Below, in pieces: positions 45,237 through 56,822 of a stretch of 64,000 bases of DNA. The notes under the pieces are model-generated. The model was not told the origin of the DNA. It searched no databases and was given only the letters and a program-made list of their open reading frames with translations. Each line of letters starts with the position of its first letter. The stretch's first letter is position 1. Origin of the DNA: Fragum whitleyi (Eukaryota; Mollusca; Bivalvia; Cardiida; Cardiidae); the NCBI GenBank assembly GCA_948146395.1, contig OX411551.1, forward strand, positions 63,135,346 through 63,199,345, given 5' to 3'. The position numbers and the translations under genes are program-made.

Positions 45237-48200
45237 CTTTAGCTTTGATTATAGTTTATCTAATGTTTATTGTGTCAAGAATTTTTTAGAACAATGACAT
45301 AATGCGGTTATTCCTAGAAACATGACAAAAGCTTGTATTTCTGTAAGAACCACCGAAAAAACGAGGCTAACAAACTTATAAAATAAATATAATACAAACT
45401 TACAAACATATTTTAACAAGAATATTTTCTACTAAGATAGTATCTTAGAATGTATGTAAAATGTAAAAGAGTTTTACCAATTTTTCTTTTAACTAATCGA
45501 TTTGTGCATTTGATTTTTCAGGGTCCATATAGAAAGTTTGTCCCCGAAAAATGTGTAAGTTTTTTTTTTATTGAATATGAAATAAAAGGGTAACAGACAT
45601 TTTGAACTTTATTCCTAGACTAATTTCCGTTGTATTACATGATTTCTGTAGTCTATCATTTTTGTTGTCACAGCATATTTAAAATTATGAAATAAGGACA
45701 AACATTGTACATCTTGAAAACGTTTGTTTGCATCGATACAGTGCTTTCTCATTTACCTTTCCCTTTGTACTGACGTTAGTTTTAGTAAAAGCTTTTTTAC
45801 AATTATGCTATTTTTTTGTAGCATTCTAGTGTACATCCTGTTATTGTTGCTGTTGTTTTAAATGTTGAGTCATATAACTTATTTCTACATTTTTGTTACA
45901 ATGAACACATAAAATTACATCACAAAATGTAAATTCTAAATCTTATACTCAGGAAATAACAATTCATTTCTACATTCAGAGAAATCCTAGAATAAGTCAA
46001 ATTTGTTTAAATTTCGTGTACGGAGTCATTTTACTAGGTTGTGCCATTCCGTACTATCGAAAAATCACCATGAATATTTTATAATGTTTTGAGGCACAGA
46101 ATTCAAGAATCATTCCTGTAGAAAATCGAAGTTCTACCTCATTACTCATCAGTCCTACGTTGTAGATGACAAAATAAGGGCAAACTTTGAAGAATGGTAC
46201 GCCGCTTTGTACGTAGATTCGTATACAAATTACTCACGAACGTTTCGTGAACGTTTTCCTTCTTGCAAGCAAGGCAAGGCAGTTCTGAGTAATGATATTT
46301 ACAAAAACATCTTTGTTTATAGAAGGCGCAATGTTAGAAGTATACAGAGAAAAATTCTTATTGTCAGCATGACCTTCTTAGAAATAGATAAAGTACAACA
46401 AAACCTAATCTGACTTTGTAAAAAAATGATATGTATTCATATACACATCAGTAAGATAGGATTTTAGTTTTGTATTAATGATATCATTAAGTCAGAAATG
46501 TATTTATTTCGTAAGTATTAAAGTATTAACGAAATTTTATGAAAACATGCCGGTGTATGTGTATTCTTCGGGTTGGTAGAAATGTACGAAATTTGGAATT
46601 ACATATAGGTCAATGATTTGTAGCATCTCACGTCAAATAGACAGATCCCTAGACTTAAATATAATGTGGGAGACACCGTCAAATCAAACCGATATTAACA
46701 ACTACTATAAGTATTATAAATGATCTGTACCCTGGGAATACGTCTGGACATCACACCATATGTAGTTTATTTCCAGAGATCACTGGTGGAGTTAAATTCA
46801 GCATTGTATTCAGGATGACAAAACGGTTCTAATTGTCATACCCCGTTTTGCACCAAGGTATATCTGCAAATGCAATGCCGCCACTTCGTGGATGTTTTAT
46901 TAAACTGCTTAACTAACGCGAATTACTGAAGAAAACTAATTTGTCCCTTGTTGATGTTGGTGGCAATACTAATTTCTATTCTTTCAATTATTTTGTTTTA
47001 CTTAACGTAAATTTTAGCGGTTGCAATTCTTTAGACGTCATGTTACTAACATGCACGGCGACGACGTGCATTCATGGCTGTACCCATATTGTTCCCGAAA
47101 TGTTTTCCGTAGAATCGCCGAGGGTTATTGATTGGTTTTTCCACCTGAAAGCGTTGTCGGCGGAAAAACAAACGAGGTTAACGTATACCCATTTTCTGAC
47201 AATAATATGATAAATAAAGACTACTGCTTATAAAACTCTATCTCCTGAAAAGGGACAAGAGTTCTCAGAACAAGGCCATCTGTCTTTGTCTGACAATTTC
47301 ATTGGTCAATAAAAGGTAAAAGTACACCATAAAACCATTCGAGTGATTTATCTATATCTCTCACAGCTTTATATAGTATTTCAATGAGTTTGATTTTGAA
47401 GAAGTAAGTTCGTATTAAACAAATGAAATCGATTTTTAAAAGGTATTTTATAAGTAAGTATAAGTTATATATCAGTTAAATAAGAAGCAGTTCCGAACTT
47501 AAAGCTCGAATCTATGTTACGGCACCGGCAGGTGTGAGGAAAGAGATTCTGCAATGGTGTCAATAACATTATGCACAAACGAAAGTGCGCAATAGAAAGA
47601 AATCCTATTTAGAAAAATGTTGTTGATGAAAGATCATAACATCGAAACTAAACCTTATTCATTCAAGCTGTAGTAACAATAGTTTGATTATTCACCAACG
47701 TTCAAATCCTAGAAAAGGGAAGCGGACGGATGACATTCATCTTTTGTCACAGTCCACATATCGCTTTTATCCTATATATTCTATGCTGGTCGGCTTCTGA
47801 GTGCGTATTAATTTAAAAAATTCTAGTAACGCCTATGTTATGTCCGTCGTGTTAACCATTCTGGACTTTTTCTGAGAGCACATGTATTGACCTTTGATTA
47901 CCCTAGAACCTGGTTTGTGAAATATATGTTTTTATTCCCTCGATACGTCATAATAAAGTACAGTGTACAAACCGTAAAGAGCGTGATAACGAAGATATAT
48001 GGGATATTCCGCGTGATTTAGTCTGGAAACATAACCTAATGCATGTCGTTTGGCAGTTTGATTAACCGATAGTTTTCTATAGCAGACGATAACGTAATCC
48101 GCGTGGAAAATAACAGACGAAAAAAAAACCCCAACAAATATTAACCTAAAGAGTCTAGACCTCCATTGAAGGTTTGTTTGTTCGAATTTGGTAAAATGAA

Positions 48201-48598
48201 AATTTGAAAAGCACCCGTTTATACAATGACGGGGCCACTAATTCGCGCTCTTTTGTTTAATTTTTGAAATGAGCATACAAACGTGACCACTTGGGAAGAT
48301 GGTTTTGAAATAATGGTGTTCGCTTTCTTTCAGAGGAAGTGTCCGCCTCCTTTAACATTGAACCCTCATTCATCCGAGCAGTGTCTGAAATACTTTTACC
48401 CTATCAGCATTAGTTTGTGAATTTACTTGAAAATATGTTTTCAACAGTTACACGTTCCAAACTTTTTATTCGGTGTCTAATATTGCTCTTTTTTAACCAC
48501 TTAAAAGTACAACGTACTCAAAATGGGGTAACGTACCCTTTATAGCGTTCTAAACCTTTCGAAATATTTGTCTATTATTCATTACAATGTCCTAAGTC
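45237..48598. other. No gene recognised; fragments of foldback family F
   Basis: Family F-like pieces lie at about 46150-46290 (GATGACAAAATAAGG, TACGCCGCTTTGTACGTAG) and 46810-46925 (AGGATGACAAAACGG, ATACCCCGTTTTGCACC). A 55-base Thr/Cys-containing open frame near 47040 shows no domain. No exon or RNA gene is supported. Confidence 0.4.
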
Positions 48599-51500
48599 GA
48601 GTTCTCACAATTTGATATCATTCTCGGGAACGTGGCTTAATGACTTTTGTCCAAACAACGGACTACATTTCCCATCTTTTCAATCTCCAGAGAGAATGTA
48701 CAGATTACAAGATACGTTTCGGGGCGTGATCATTTATGTTAAAATTCATTTGCCTTACACCAGAAAATTAAACTATAAATTGACTGAGCTTGAATGCATC
48801 TGGATAGAGATAAAATTAATCAATAAATAACATTTTCTTTAGTGAACTTTTTATCCCCCCCATTCAACAATTGCTTAGACTTCTATAATAGAAGGCTCGG
48901 CTTGTGACGCTTACATACCAAATAATCAATTTAACTCCACACACTTAAACAAAATTCAGAATTTATTTAACCAATATAACCTTACTCAATGCATCGATGA
49001 ACCTACCCATTTTACAGAAAACTCATCTTCGATTATAGATCCTCGTACAGTCTCAAACAAAAATTCATTGCTTACCGCTGGTGTAGGTGATCCTTCTTCT
49101 TCTTCCGATTTAGAGCCGGGCTCCTTCCTGAACGTATAAAGGCTCTATTATTGTCTGGACAATAAGATATTGAGATATCTATGACGTTTTTAATTTTATC
49201 AAGCCAAATTTCAAGATTTTCAAACGAACATTTTGGAAATATGACCAAGGAAATGACGATGAAATTAGACAAGAATTGGGCCAAATTAATTGGAATACAA
49301 TTCGCGATGATAGTGTCGATAACTATGCAGCTAAATTAACTATCTTACATAAAAAACTATTGGAAACGTACCTTTGTTTCAAAGAAGTTATTAGATCCAT
49401 TATGGATTAACCTATAAAAAGAAAAATCCTTTAACGAAAAGGCATATAAGAAAGCAAAATTTAGCAATAATCAAATGCATTGGTTTAACCTTAGGAAATT
49501 AAGGAAATTAAGGAACGAAATTATAACAAAACATTCAGGCAAAAACATCCAACTTTCAAAATATATCCCATAGGTTAAACTCGGGTCAACTTAAATCTAG
49601 TGACTGGTGGAAAATGTCGAAGTATTCTCAATCAAAAACAAAATACCATCTCTTTTTGATATTTCAAAGGATGTTCTCGTCATGGACGTCCATGAAAAGC
49701 AATTGTTCTTTAACAATTTAACATGACGAAGCAAATCTTGGTTCTATAGTTTACAAGGTTCAGAGGTACTAGATGTCTTACGATCGTTTCCTATTAATAA
49801 AGATTCGAGTCCAGACGACATTAGTAATCGAGTTCTGCGTGAATGTGCACATTGATCCTCTCTGCGAATTATTTAACAAATCGTTTGAATAACGTTTTGT
49901 CCAAATCACATGGAGAATTTCCAATGTCTGTCAAATATTCAAGGCAGGTGACCCTTCTTTACCCTCGAATTATAGACCGCTATCACTGTTAAACACTATA
50001 CAACACCATTTGTAAAGCGTTTGATGAAGGTCCTGATTTTGGTGTTCTCTTTTTAGACATTAATAAGGCTTTTGATACAGTCTGGCATTAATGATTATAA
50101 ATATCTAAACTTGAAAAAGCAGGCGTAAATGCTAAATTACATGAATGGTTCACAAAATATCTTTCTAACCGTAGACAAAGGGTTGTTCTGCCTGGTTCAA
50201 ACTCAAAGTTATCTCCCATATATGCAGGTGTCCACACAAGGTTCAACTCTAGGTCCCTTACTATTTTTTATTCATATAAATGATAAAATTGGTGATATTA
50301 ACTTAAGTATAAATCTTTTCGCCGATGAAACAAGTCTCTCTGTTGGAGTTGAGGACCCTGTCCATACTGCTTCACTTTTACAAACAGATATCCAACAATG
50401 TGAAAACTGTGCTAAAACATGGCTTGTGTAGAATCTCCAATTGTATAAAAAAAAAAAAGGAACGTTCAAAACCAGCACCCACTGACCTAAATATGTCAAA
50501 AATAATCATACCCAATTTAGAACTACATAATAATCTTATTATCATAATTATTTTGTTTTGATAAAAAGCATAAAAAATGGTTAACACCATGCGGGCTTTT
50601 AAACATAGAATCGATCGGAGCACACTCCAAACCATCTTTTTTCATTTATATAACTTATATTAGTTTACACAGATATTGTTTAGAACAATATTTCAAAAAA
50701 CCTTAAAAGTGATCTAGACAAAATGTAAAACGAATCTGCAAGAATTGTAAGTGGTTGAAATTAAATTATATCATTAGAAAACCTAACAAGGGAGGTTGGC
50801 TGGGAATCTTTAAGATCCAGAAGAAAAAAACACAAGCTTATAATTTCTTTTAAAATGATTAGAGGTCTTACACCTGACTATTTATCTTCTCTTGTCCCTT
50901 ATTGGTAAAACATCACACTATGACCTAAGACGAGGCAATGATCTAAAGGATTTTCCTTGTAGAACATCACATTATAAAAACATTTATACCATCCAAAATT
51001 CACGAATGGAATAATTTACCACAAGAACCGAGATTTGAATCTTTAAGTGCATTCAAATCTTATCTTGAAAGGGATAAGCCAATACCAAAAAACGCTTTTT
51101 GTCGGCGAGAGAAAGTTCCAAGTGATCCATACAACAATACGAACTAAATGTAGTGCTTTGAATTTAGACTTATTTAGTAGAAATCTAATAAATCCCTCAC
51201 TTTGTCAATGTGGAGAATTTGAAAGTAGTCAACACTTTTTATTTGATTGTAACTTTAATCACAGGGTATAACGTGCCACGCCGACACCAGAAAGTTCATG
51301 GACACCTGATCGATTTTTTCGATACGGAACTAACGGTGATGCAACTTTTTGACTGATTTGTAAACCAAAATAATCATTTTCATTTCAATTTTTAGTATCA
51401 CTGTCGAGATAAATGGTTCTTCTTTTAGGAAATATAAGGGGAGGGTCACAACGAAGCAAAGTCAGCGAGTTCTATCCCTAGGAGTGAGTGACTTTGCTTG

Positions 51501-51968
51501 TTTTTTAGGTTTGTCATTATTTTTTTTGTCAAACAACCTGACTATTCTTAATTTCTTGTGTTTGTCTAAGAGCATTTATGTATCCTCTACACACATTCAA
51601 AATTTCTCGGCGAAAGATCCACATAAAGCGAAGATATTCGTACTTTTATTGGCCTGGGTAGCGAAAAATATGATAACTAGACACCCTCTGAATTTTTTTT
51701 CGATTGGAAATCGACACCAGAATTTGTGATAGGGGGTGTCTTGTTATCATAAATCGATCAGGTGTCCACGAACCTTCTGGTGTCGGCGTGGCACGTTATA
51801 CCCTGTGTTAATACCGTGATAAGAAACAAATTACTTCATTCCCGAGCAAATGTCTCAAATATTAGTCTGCGTGTTCTGTTGTACGGTGATGATGGCCTTG
51901 CTAACAAAGAAAATGTCATTTTATTCTTAGAAGTACAGGGCTTTATCAGGGATAGCATAAGATTTTGA
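48599..51968 (+). mobile_element. Dead non-LTR retrotransposon (LINE) with endonuclease and reverse transcriptase remnants
   Basis: In order: an EEP endonuclease remnant (ISFSGTWLNDF at about 48616, where the usual catalytic Glu before TWL is Gly; DEPTHFTENSSSIID at about 48997-49041), then RT motifs SNYRPLSLL (about 49967), FLDINKAFDTVWH (about 50053), GVPQGSTLGPLLF (about 50227) and LFADETSL (about 50311), where the usual FADD is FADE. A C-terminal domain follows (LRRGNDLKDFPCRTSHY, EWNNLPQ, LCQCGEFESSQHFLFDC), resumed after 51807 to a TAG-region end near 51968. Frames shift many times. No RNase H is visible; Jockey/CR1-like grouping is a guess. The 3' part is split by a MITE at 51260-51807. 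Confidence 0.85.
51260..51807. mobile_element. 548-bp inverted-repeat DNA element inserted in the LINE, TTAAT target duplication
   Basis: The ends CACAGGGTATAACGTGCCAC and GTGGCACGTTATACCCTGTG are exact inverted repeats. They continue imperfectly inward through CCGACACCAGAA and the CACCTGATCGAT / ATCGATCAGGTG pair. TTAAT flanks it at 51255-51259 and 51808-51812. The LINE reading frame continues across the two flanks once one TTAAT is counted, which confirms the boundaries. The interior has no transposase, so it is non-autonomous. Confidence 0.92.
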
Positions 51969-52150
51969 CATAAGACTGACACGAAGGTTACAATTTCATA
52001 TCGTCCTTTCTTTAAGTTTCAGAGTGAACACTTCTGTTGCTTATAACAATATCCCTTAGCTCCGATATATGATATTGGTGTTATTTCGAAGAAGTAAAAC
52101 AGAGGTTTGGTCACGATTCTAATTATTATATAGAAATGTGTATGTTGACT
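51969..52150. other. LINE 3' flank, no further feature
   Basis: No poly-A or simple-repeat tail of the LINE is obvious. Confidence 0.4.
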
Positions 52151-52156
52151 AGCTTA

Positions 52157-52485
52157 TATATATAATACGTACTTAGTGTTTTATATGAGAAAAAATATCT
52201 AACGAGGTTGGGAGAATTGATTATTGTCGAGGCTCTGCCGAGGCAATTATCAATTCTCACAACCGAGTTAGATATTTTTTATACAATACACTAAGTACGT
52301 ATTATATACATCTTATAACCTCTATTTATCTTGTTTTCGTCGACGTTTCTGACTGAAATGCAAGTTTCTAAAAATAACCGCATTATATCATTGTCATTGG
52401 TCTAAAAATAACTATGTGATATCATAAAGAATATCATACGGGATGTTATCACATGGATATTTGTATAGTTATAAGATAAATTACG
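52157..52485. mobile_element. Foldback family B, copy 2 (best)
   Basis: ATAATACGTACTTAGTGTTT, then AAAATATCTAACGAGGTTGG, then TCGAGGCTCTGCCGAGGCAA at the turn, then CAACCGAGTTAGATATTTTT and ACACTAAGTACGTATTATAT. The palindrome spans about 52160-52310. A non-palindromic second half (TTATAACCTCTATTTATCTT to ATTTGTATAGTTATAAGATA) completes the unit. Confidence 0.85.
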
Positions 52486-52489
52486 ATAG

Positions 52490-53300
52490 CATACCCCTAA
52501 GCACGACTTCATGGTTAGACTCTTTTTTCAAATATAACTACTTAAGAAGACTCAATGTATTTTCATCTAGGACAAATGGAAATTACTTTTATAAGCTCAA
52601 GCTTCCATCCTTATCCATTTTATATCAAATATATATCTTTATATGATGAAGTCTCGCTGTATGTGATTTTTATAAATTTTGTTAAGAATAAGATATGTTT
52701 AAACTAATACCCTTTCCTTCTTTCTTGATATGACAATATATGTATCTCAAGAGAACGATTTTGTAAGTCATAGTACAACAGAAATGCAAATATTCAGGGG
52801 AAAAAAACATAGCACATGCTCATACATTGTTATCTATGATGTTAAATATTAATCTCAATCATTGCCTATTCTGAAAACTGAAAAGGAACATATCATGATT
52901 TCATGAGAATGATCAGTTACATTTATTAATTGGGCTTTCCTCGGACATCGAACTATTGAATACAAAGTCACATCATTTGCGGGGGAGGATATTTGATATG
53001 GATGACAAAGATTATCTCCAATTACAATTACAGGATAGCAATAATGAAACATGTATCATACAAATCATTTTTTATGAATATCTCCTACCAATACATCGAC
53101 AGATTAAACAATATGTGTTTTAGATTTACGATTTATCCAACAAACGACAAATCTTTTTAACTTCAACTTGAACAAGTCAAATACTAATATTGAAAAAGTA
53201 AAACGTAAATCTAAATGGTAACTGTGAAAGTCGATAATCGATGTGGTACGAAACCACTAGATGTTGACCAGAAATTAATTATATGTTATTCTGCGTCATT
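52490..53300. other. No gene recognised
   Basis: AT-rich with short open frames and no motif. Confidence 0.4.
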
Positions 53301-53307
53301 AATGAAC

Positions 53308-53662
53308 TGGCAGGGCGGGACTTAGCCGTGACGTAATTTGGCAGGTTAACTTTTAAATATTTTGGGTTCATTCAAATGTTAGTCGGCAATAATCGTGAAC
53401 GCGTGCAAATAACTGTATCCTAAAACCAAAAGAATTCACGTGCTCAGAGAAAGTGAACACATTTCATCGTTGGGTTACCAAAGCCTCGTAACTTCAGCTT
53501 GTCCAAGCTGAAGTTATGAGGGTTTGGTTACCAGCCTTCGCTTTACGGTCCAAAGTTGGCTATGTCGATTATCTTAGCAGTAAATGATAATAAATAAAGG
53601 CTGATCTACCCTGACTCTAAGTGCATCGACCCGTTACTTAGGCTCCGCCCTGCCAGGGGAAT
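53308..53662. mobile_element. Foldback element family G, copy 2
   Basis: TGGCAGGGCGGGACTTAGCC at the left and GGCTCCGCCCTGCCAGG at the right are inverted ends. The centre TAACTTCAGCTTGTCCAAGC with TGAAGTTATGAGGG is a hairpin, and GGGTTACCAAAGCC faces GGTTTGGTTACC. Matches 20967-21295. Confidence 0.8.
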
Positions 53663-54870
53663 AATCGTGGATAATATTACAAATATAGAAATCTATATAA
53701 TAGGTAAATTGATCCAAAATTTTATTTAATGGTGAATAAAAGGAACACAAGATGTATCCATTTCCGGACAGAGGTTGTTGTTCATTTTCTTTTTTTAAAT
53801 GAATCATTCTCTGCAGTTTCCATTTGTAAGCTTTTTCTTAATTCTGATAAGTAGTTTTTGTTTATGTCTGAAAAAAATAGCACCGAAATTTTTATTTGAC
53901 AATAAGTTTAATTATGAAATAATAATCTTGCGTGACAAAATAATTGTAATTTCATTTTAATGACTTTCCAGACATACACGATTATAGTCTAATTATCTTA
54001 TCTTCTTACATAGAAAGTGATAAAAAAAAAACGGAGCCACGGGTTGGTGCGGTATTTCAAATTTCAGACTTAACGTGTTAAGAATTCCAATTTGACATTA
54101 CACGGGCACTTAAAGAAAATTACCACAAACGGTTTCGACAAAAATTCGTAATTTGTAAATTGAAAAACAAAAACAAAAAAAAAACGGTCAATTTATTATA
54201 ATTTCTTTTTGATTTTCAGCACCTTTTTCTTAAAAGTCAATCTCGGCCCAAAATAAGTCAAACTATAACTAGACCTAACACCAGGGAAAGTTTTCTGTAA
54301 AAGGGAGAACATTTTGTGAGAAACGTTCATTCTTCTTATAACAACATCTTAATATCTCTGAGATACTATATTTTCAGATTTCACTCAATTCGAATCAACG
54401 TCTATCTTTTTTTTAAAAGTTGGACACGTGCAGGACTTTATCGTGTAATAATATTAGACACCATGGCATGCTAACAGATGATTTGTAACCGCCCATTCGA
54501 AAATTTAGACACACAACTTAGAAAGGTTAACAGAATAAATCACGCAGTTACAAAATGTGACAGCGATTATAATTGCCAATCTGACATTTGTCTTTCTTTT
54601 GGGAAACGTGAAAAATGTCAATTATAATACAAAATTCCTGGTGATCTTGGTAAATCTGCTAAATTCTTGACATTTTTCAGAATTATTGAAATGGAGCGAC
54701 TTTATTTCACTCGCAATATTCTTACAAGTGATATGGACAAACGGATAACTTTGTCCGTTAAGTAATTCTTTGTTATTAAAGGATACGTTTAGTAATTTGT
54801 CGTCTTCTAGTTTCGCTTTTCTTAAACAGTAAATACGCCTAAGAAATAAAGCTGAATTGTGTTATTTTTT
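53663..54870. other. No gene recognised
   Basis: AT-rich with A-rich runs near 54025 and 54175. No exon or repeat is identified. Confidence 0.4.
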
Positions 54871-54989
54871 TCTATTGATTGATTGATTGATTGAATTGAG
54901 TTTTACGTCGCTTTCAATATTTTTCAGTTATATCGCGAAGGCTAGAGCACCTAACAATGGATTCCTGGTATTTCTCTCACCAGTACAAC

Positions 54990-55727
54990 TGTAACGAAAT
55001 TGGTTTGTAGGGTTCCAGTCTATAAAAGACAGGATCAAAGTACCCACGTTCTCTTAGACCATTAGATGGACAGGTTGGCAGTGTTTGTTTTGTTGCCATG
55101 GTGGCGCGTGCAGGATGGCACGCGCTCCCAAAATCGAGTATAAAAGGAGCTGATTTCTCCGAGATCAACCCAGACCGCGACTGTTCTTTGAGGTGACAAC
55201 ATCTCCGAAAAGAAAGGCTATTAATTAAATTTAATATTTATATCTTGGTTTGGGTAAGTGGTGAAAAAGACAAAGTGCTGCCAGATATCTGAATTATTGC
55301 AATGCAGAGACTCTTGCAGAACTAGTTCTGTGCCGCCACCCCGAACCAGGTATAGTATTAATAGTTAAAAGGTGGTCCAGACCTTGATCAGACCAAGTTC
55401 AAGGTGTGTCTGGAACCAAGTGTTCGGAGAGTTGCGGGTTTAAGCAAATTGTTTTGAGCTGGTTCAGATCAAGTCTCAGAAAGTGTTTTTGGAGATCTTG
55501 GAACCAGGTTTAGAGGGTTCCGGGGTCATATTGAAACCTATTGTATTTTTTTTTTACTAATTGAAAGTTAATTAATTGTTGATTTTAGGCAGATAGCTAT
55601 TTTTTTCTAATTATTTCTTCAATCATTTTTAAGATCAATATCATATGCTTTTATTTCGTCTGAGCTAGGTAGCCAGACCAGGTTTCAAATCATTATTAAA
55701 TCCAAACCGCTCGGGATTTACGTTACA
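54990..55727 (+). repeat. 5' LTR
   Basis: Begins TGTAACGAAATT and ends ATTTACGTTACA, with short inverted ends. A TATA box (TATAAAAGG, 55139) lies about 150 bases in, preceded by a GCGCGTGC/GCACGCGC inverted pair (about 55104-55126), giving a plausible promoter. It differs from the 3' LTR by a few substitutions and a T-run length change near 55547. Confidence 0.95.
55139..55145 (+). promoter_or_regulatory. TATA box in 5' LTR
   Basis: TATAAAA in CGAGTATAAAAGGAGCTG, repeated in the 3' LTR at 58157-58163. Transcript start would be about 25-30 bases downstream. Confidence 0.65.
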
Positions 55728-55732
55728 AAATT

Positions 55733-55750
55733 TGGTGGCAGCGGTGGGAT
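55733..55750 (+). other. Primer-binding site complementary to tRNA-Leu 3' end
   Basis: TGGTGGCAGCGGTGGGAT starts five bases after the 5' LTR. Its complement ATCCCACCGCTGCCACCA equals the 3' end of animal tRNA-Leu(AAG) plus CCA as I remember that sequence, an 18-base match. Confidence 0.75.
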
Positions 55751-55793
55751 TGAATTATAACCATCACCAGTTATAACTTACCCACAGAAAATC

Positions 55794-56822
55794 ATGGACG
55801 CATTGGATGAGCAACTTCGGCGCATGGACGCCAGACTTAGTATGCTTCAGAATGAGATTGAAATCTCAAGACTTAAGACAGAGATCTCGTTGCTTGAGGA
55901 ACAATGTCAGAGTCTGGCTGAGACGTCTGTTCTAGAAAAACAGGAACCCGAACGAGGTGTAAGAGGGCAGGACAAGTTTGGGGAGCAAGGGCAAAAGAAG
56001 GCAGGGTATGGAGGTACGCCCTTGCTTACACCAATTCTCAAGCGGGAAGACAGGTTTGAGAATCCTGAGGTTAATGTTCGGAACTTGGTTCCATCAGGAC
56101 CTTTAACTACGACACCACGTCGAACCTTGCACGGACGGTTCGACCAGGACCTTAATCAAAGTACAAAATTTTCTTGCGTGTTGAAAATTAAACCAGCAAC
56201 TTACAACGGCACAAGTCCCTTGAACGATTACAGGAAGCATTTTGAAGCATGTTCCCGTATAAATGCTTGGACAAAGGAAGAGCAAGGCCTATACCTGTCT
56301 GTCTCATTGCGAGGACAGGCACAGGGGATCTTGAGCAACCTTGGTGAAGACTCCTATGACTTTGACAAGCTTATGAGTGCTCTGACCCAGAGGTTTGCGC
56401 CGCCAAACCAAGCCGAACTACATAGAACTCAATTGCGAGAGAGGAGACAGAAGGCTTCTGAAACTCTATCAGAACTGGCCCAAGATATCCTTAGGTTAAC
56501 AAATCTCGCCTATCCGTCTGCACCAGTAGACGTGAGGGATGTCTTGGCCAAGGAACAGTTTATAGACTCTCTTGTTAGTTCGAATATTAGATTACGGGTC
56601 AAGCAAGCCAGACCACAAAATCTTAGTGATGCGGTAAGGCATGCCCTTGAGCTCGAGGCTTTTTCAAGGGCTGAGAAGAAGATCACGGAAGGACGTGGGT
56701 ATCTCCACACAGTATCTGAAACCAAGGCTACTGGCCTTGAAGAAGTGGTTTCAGAAATTAAGAAAATGAAGGAAGAAATTAGTAAGATGAAAAATGGTTT
56801 TGGAGAGTTTTCAGCAATCTAG
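55794..56822 (+). CDS. gag: Retrotransposon Gag (capsid) protein
   Basis: The 342-residue frame opens with ATG 66 bases after the LTR. Residues 1-50 form a Leu/Glu-rich coiled coil (MDALDEQLRRMDARLS onward). Residues about 125-300 are a retrotransposon gag/capsid domain, with recognisable RKHFEACSRINAWTKEEQ, LYLSVSLRGQAQGILSNL and LMSALTQRFAPPNQ segments. The zinc knuckle usual at the end of Gag is not in this frame but in the next, which overlaps by 29 bases in the +1 frame. The product should assemble particles that package the RNA. Confidence 0.88.
   Translation: MDALDEQLRRMDARLSMLQNEIEISRLKTEISLLEEQCQSLAETSVLEKQEPERGVRGQDKFGEQGQKKAGYGGTPLLTPILKREDRFENPEVNVRNLVPSGPLTTTPRRTLHGRFDQDLNQSTKFSCVLKIKPATYNGTSPLNDYRKHFEACSRINAWTKEEQGLYLSVSLRGQAQGILSNLGEDSYDFDKLMSALTQRFAPPNQAELHRTQLRERRQKASETLSELAQDILRLTNLAYPSAPVDVRDVLAKEQFIDSLVSSNIRLRVKQARPQNLSDAVRHALELEAFSRAEKKITEGRGYLHTVSETKATGLEEVVSEIKKMKEEISKMKNGFGEFSAI

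Noticed and set aside
54897..55010. Promoter or gene start upstream of the LTR element
   Set aside because: The sequence is the tail half of the interrupted SINE.
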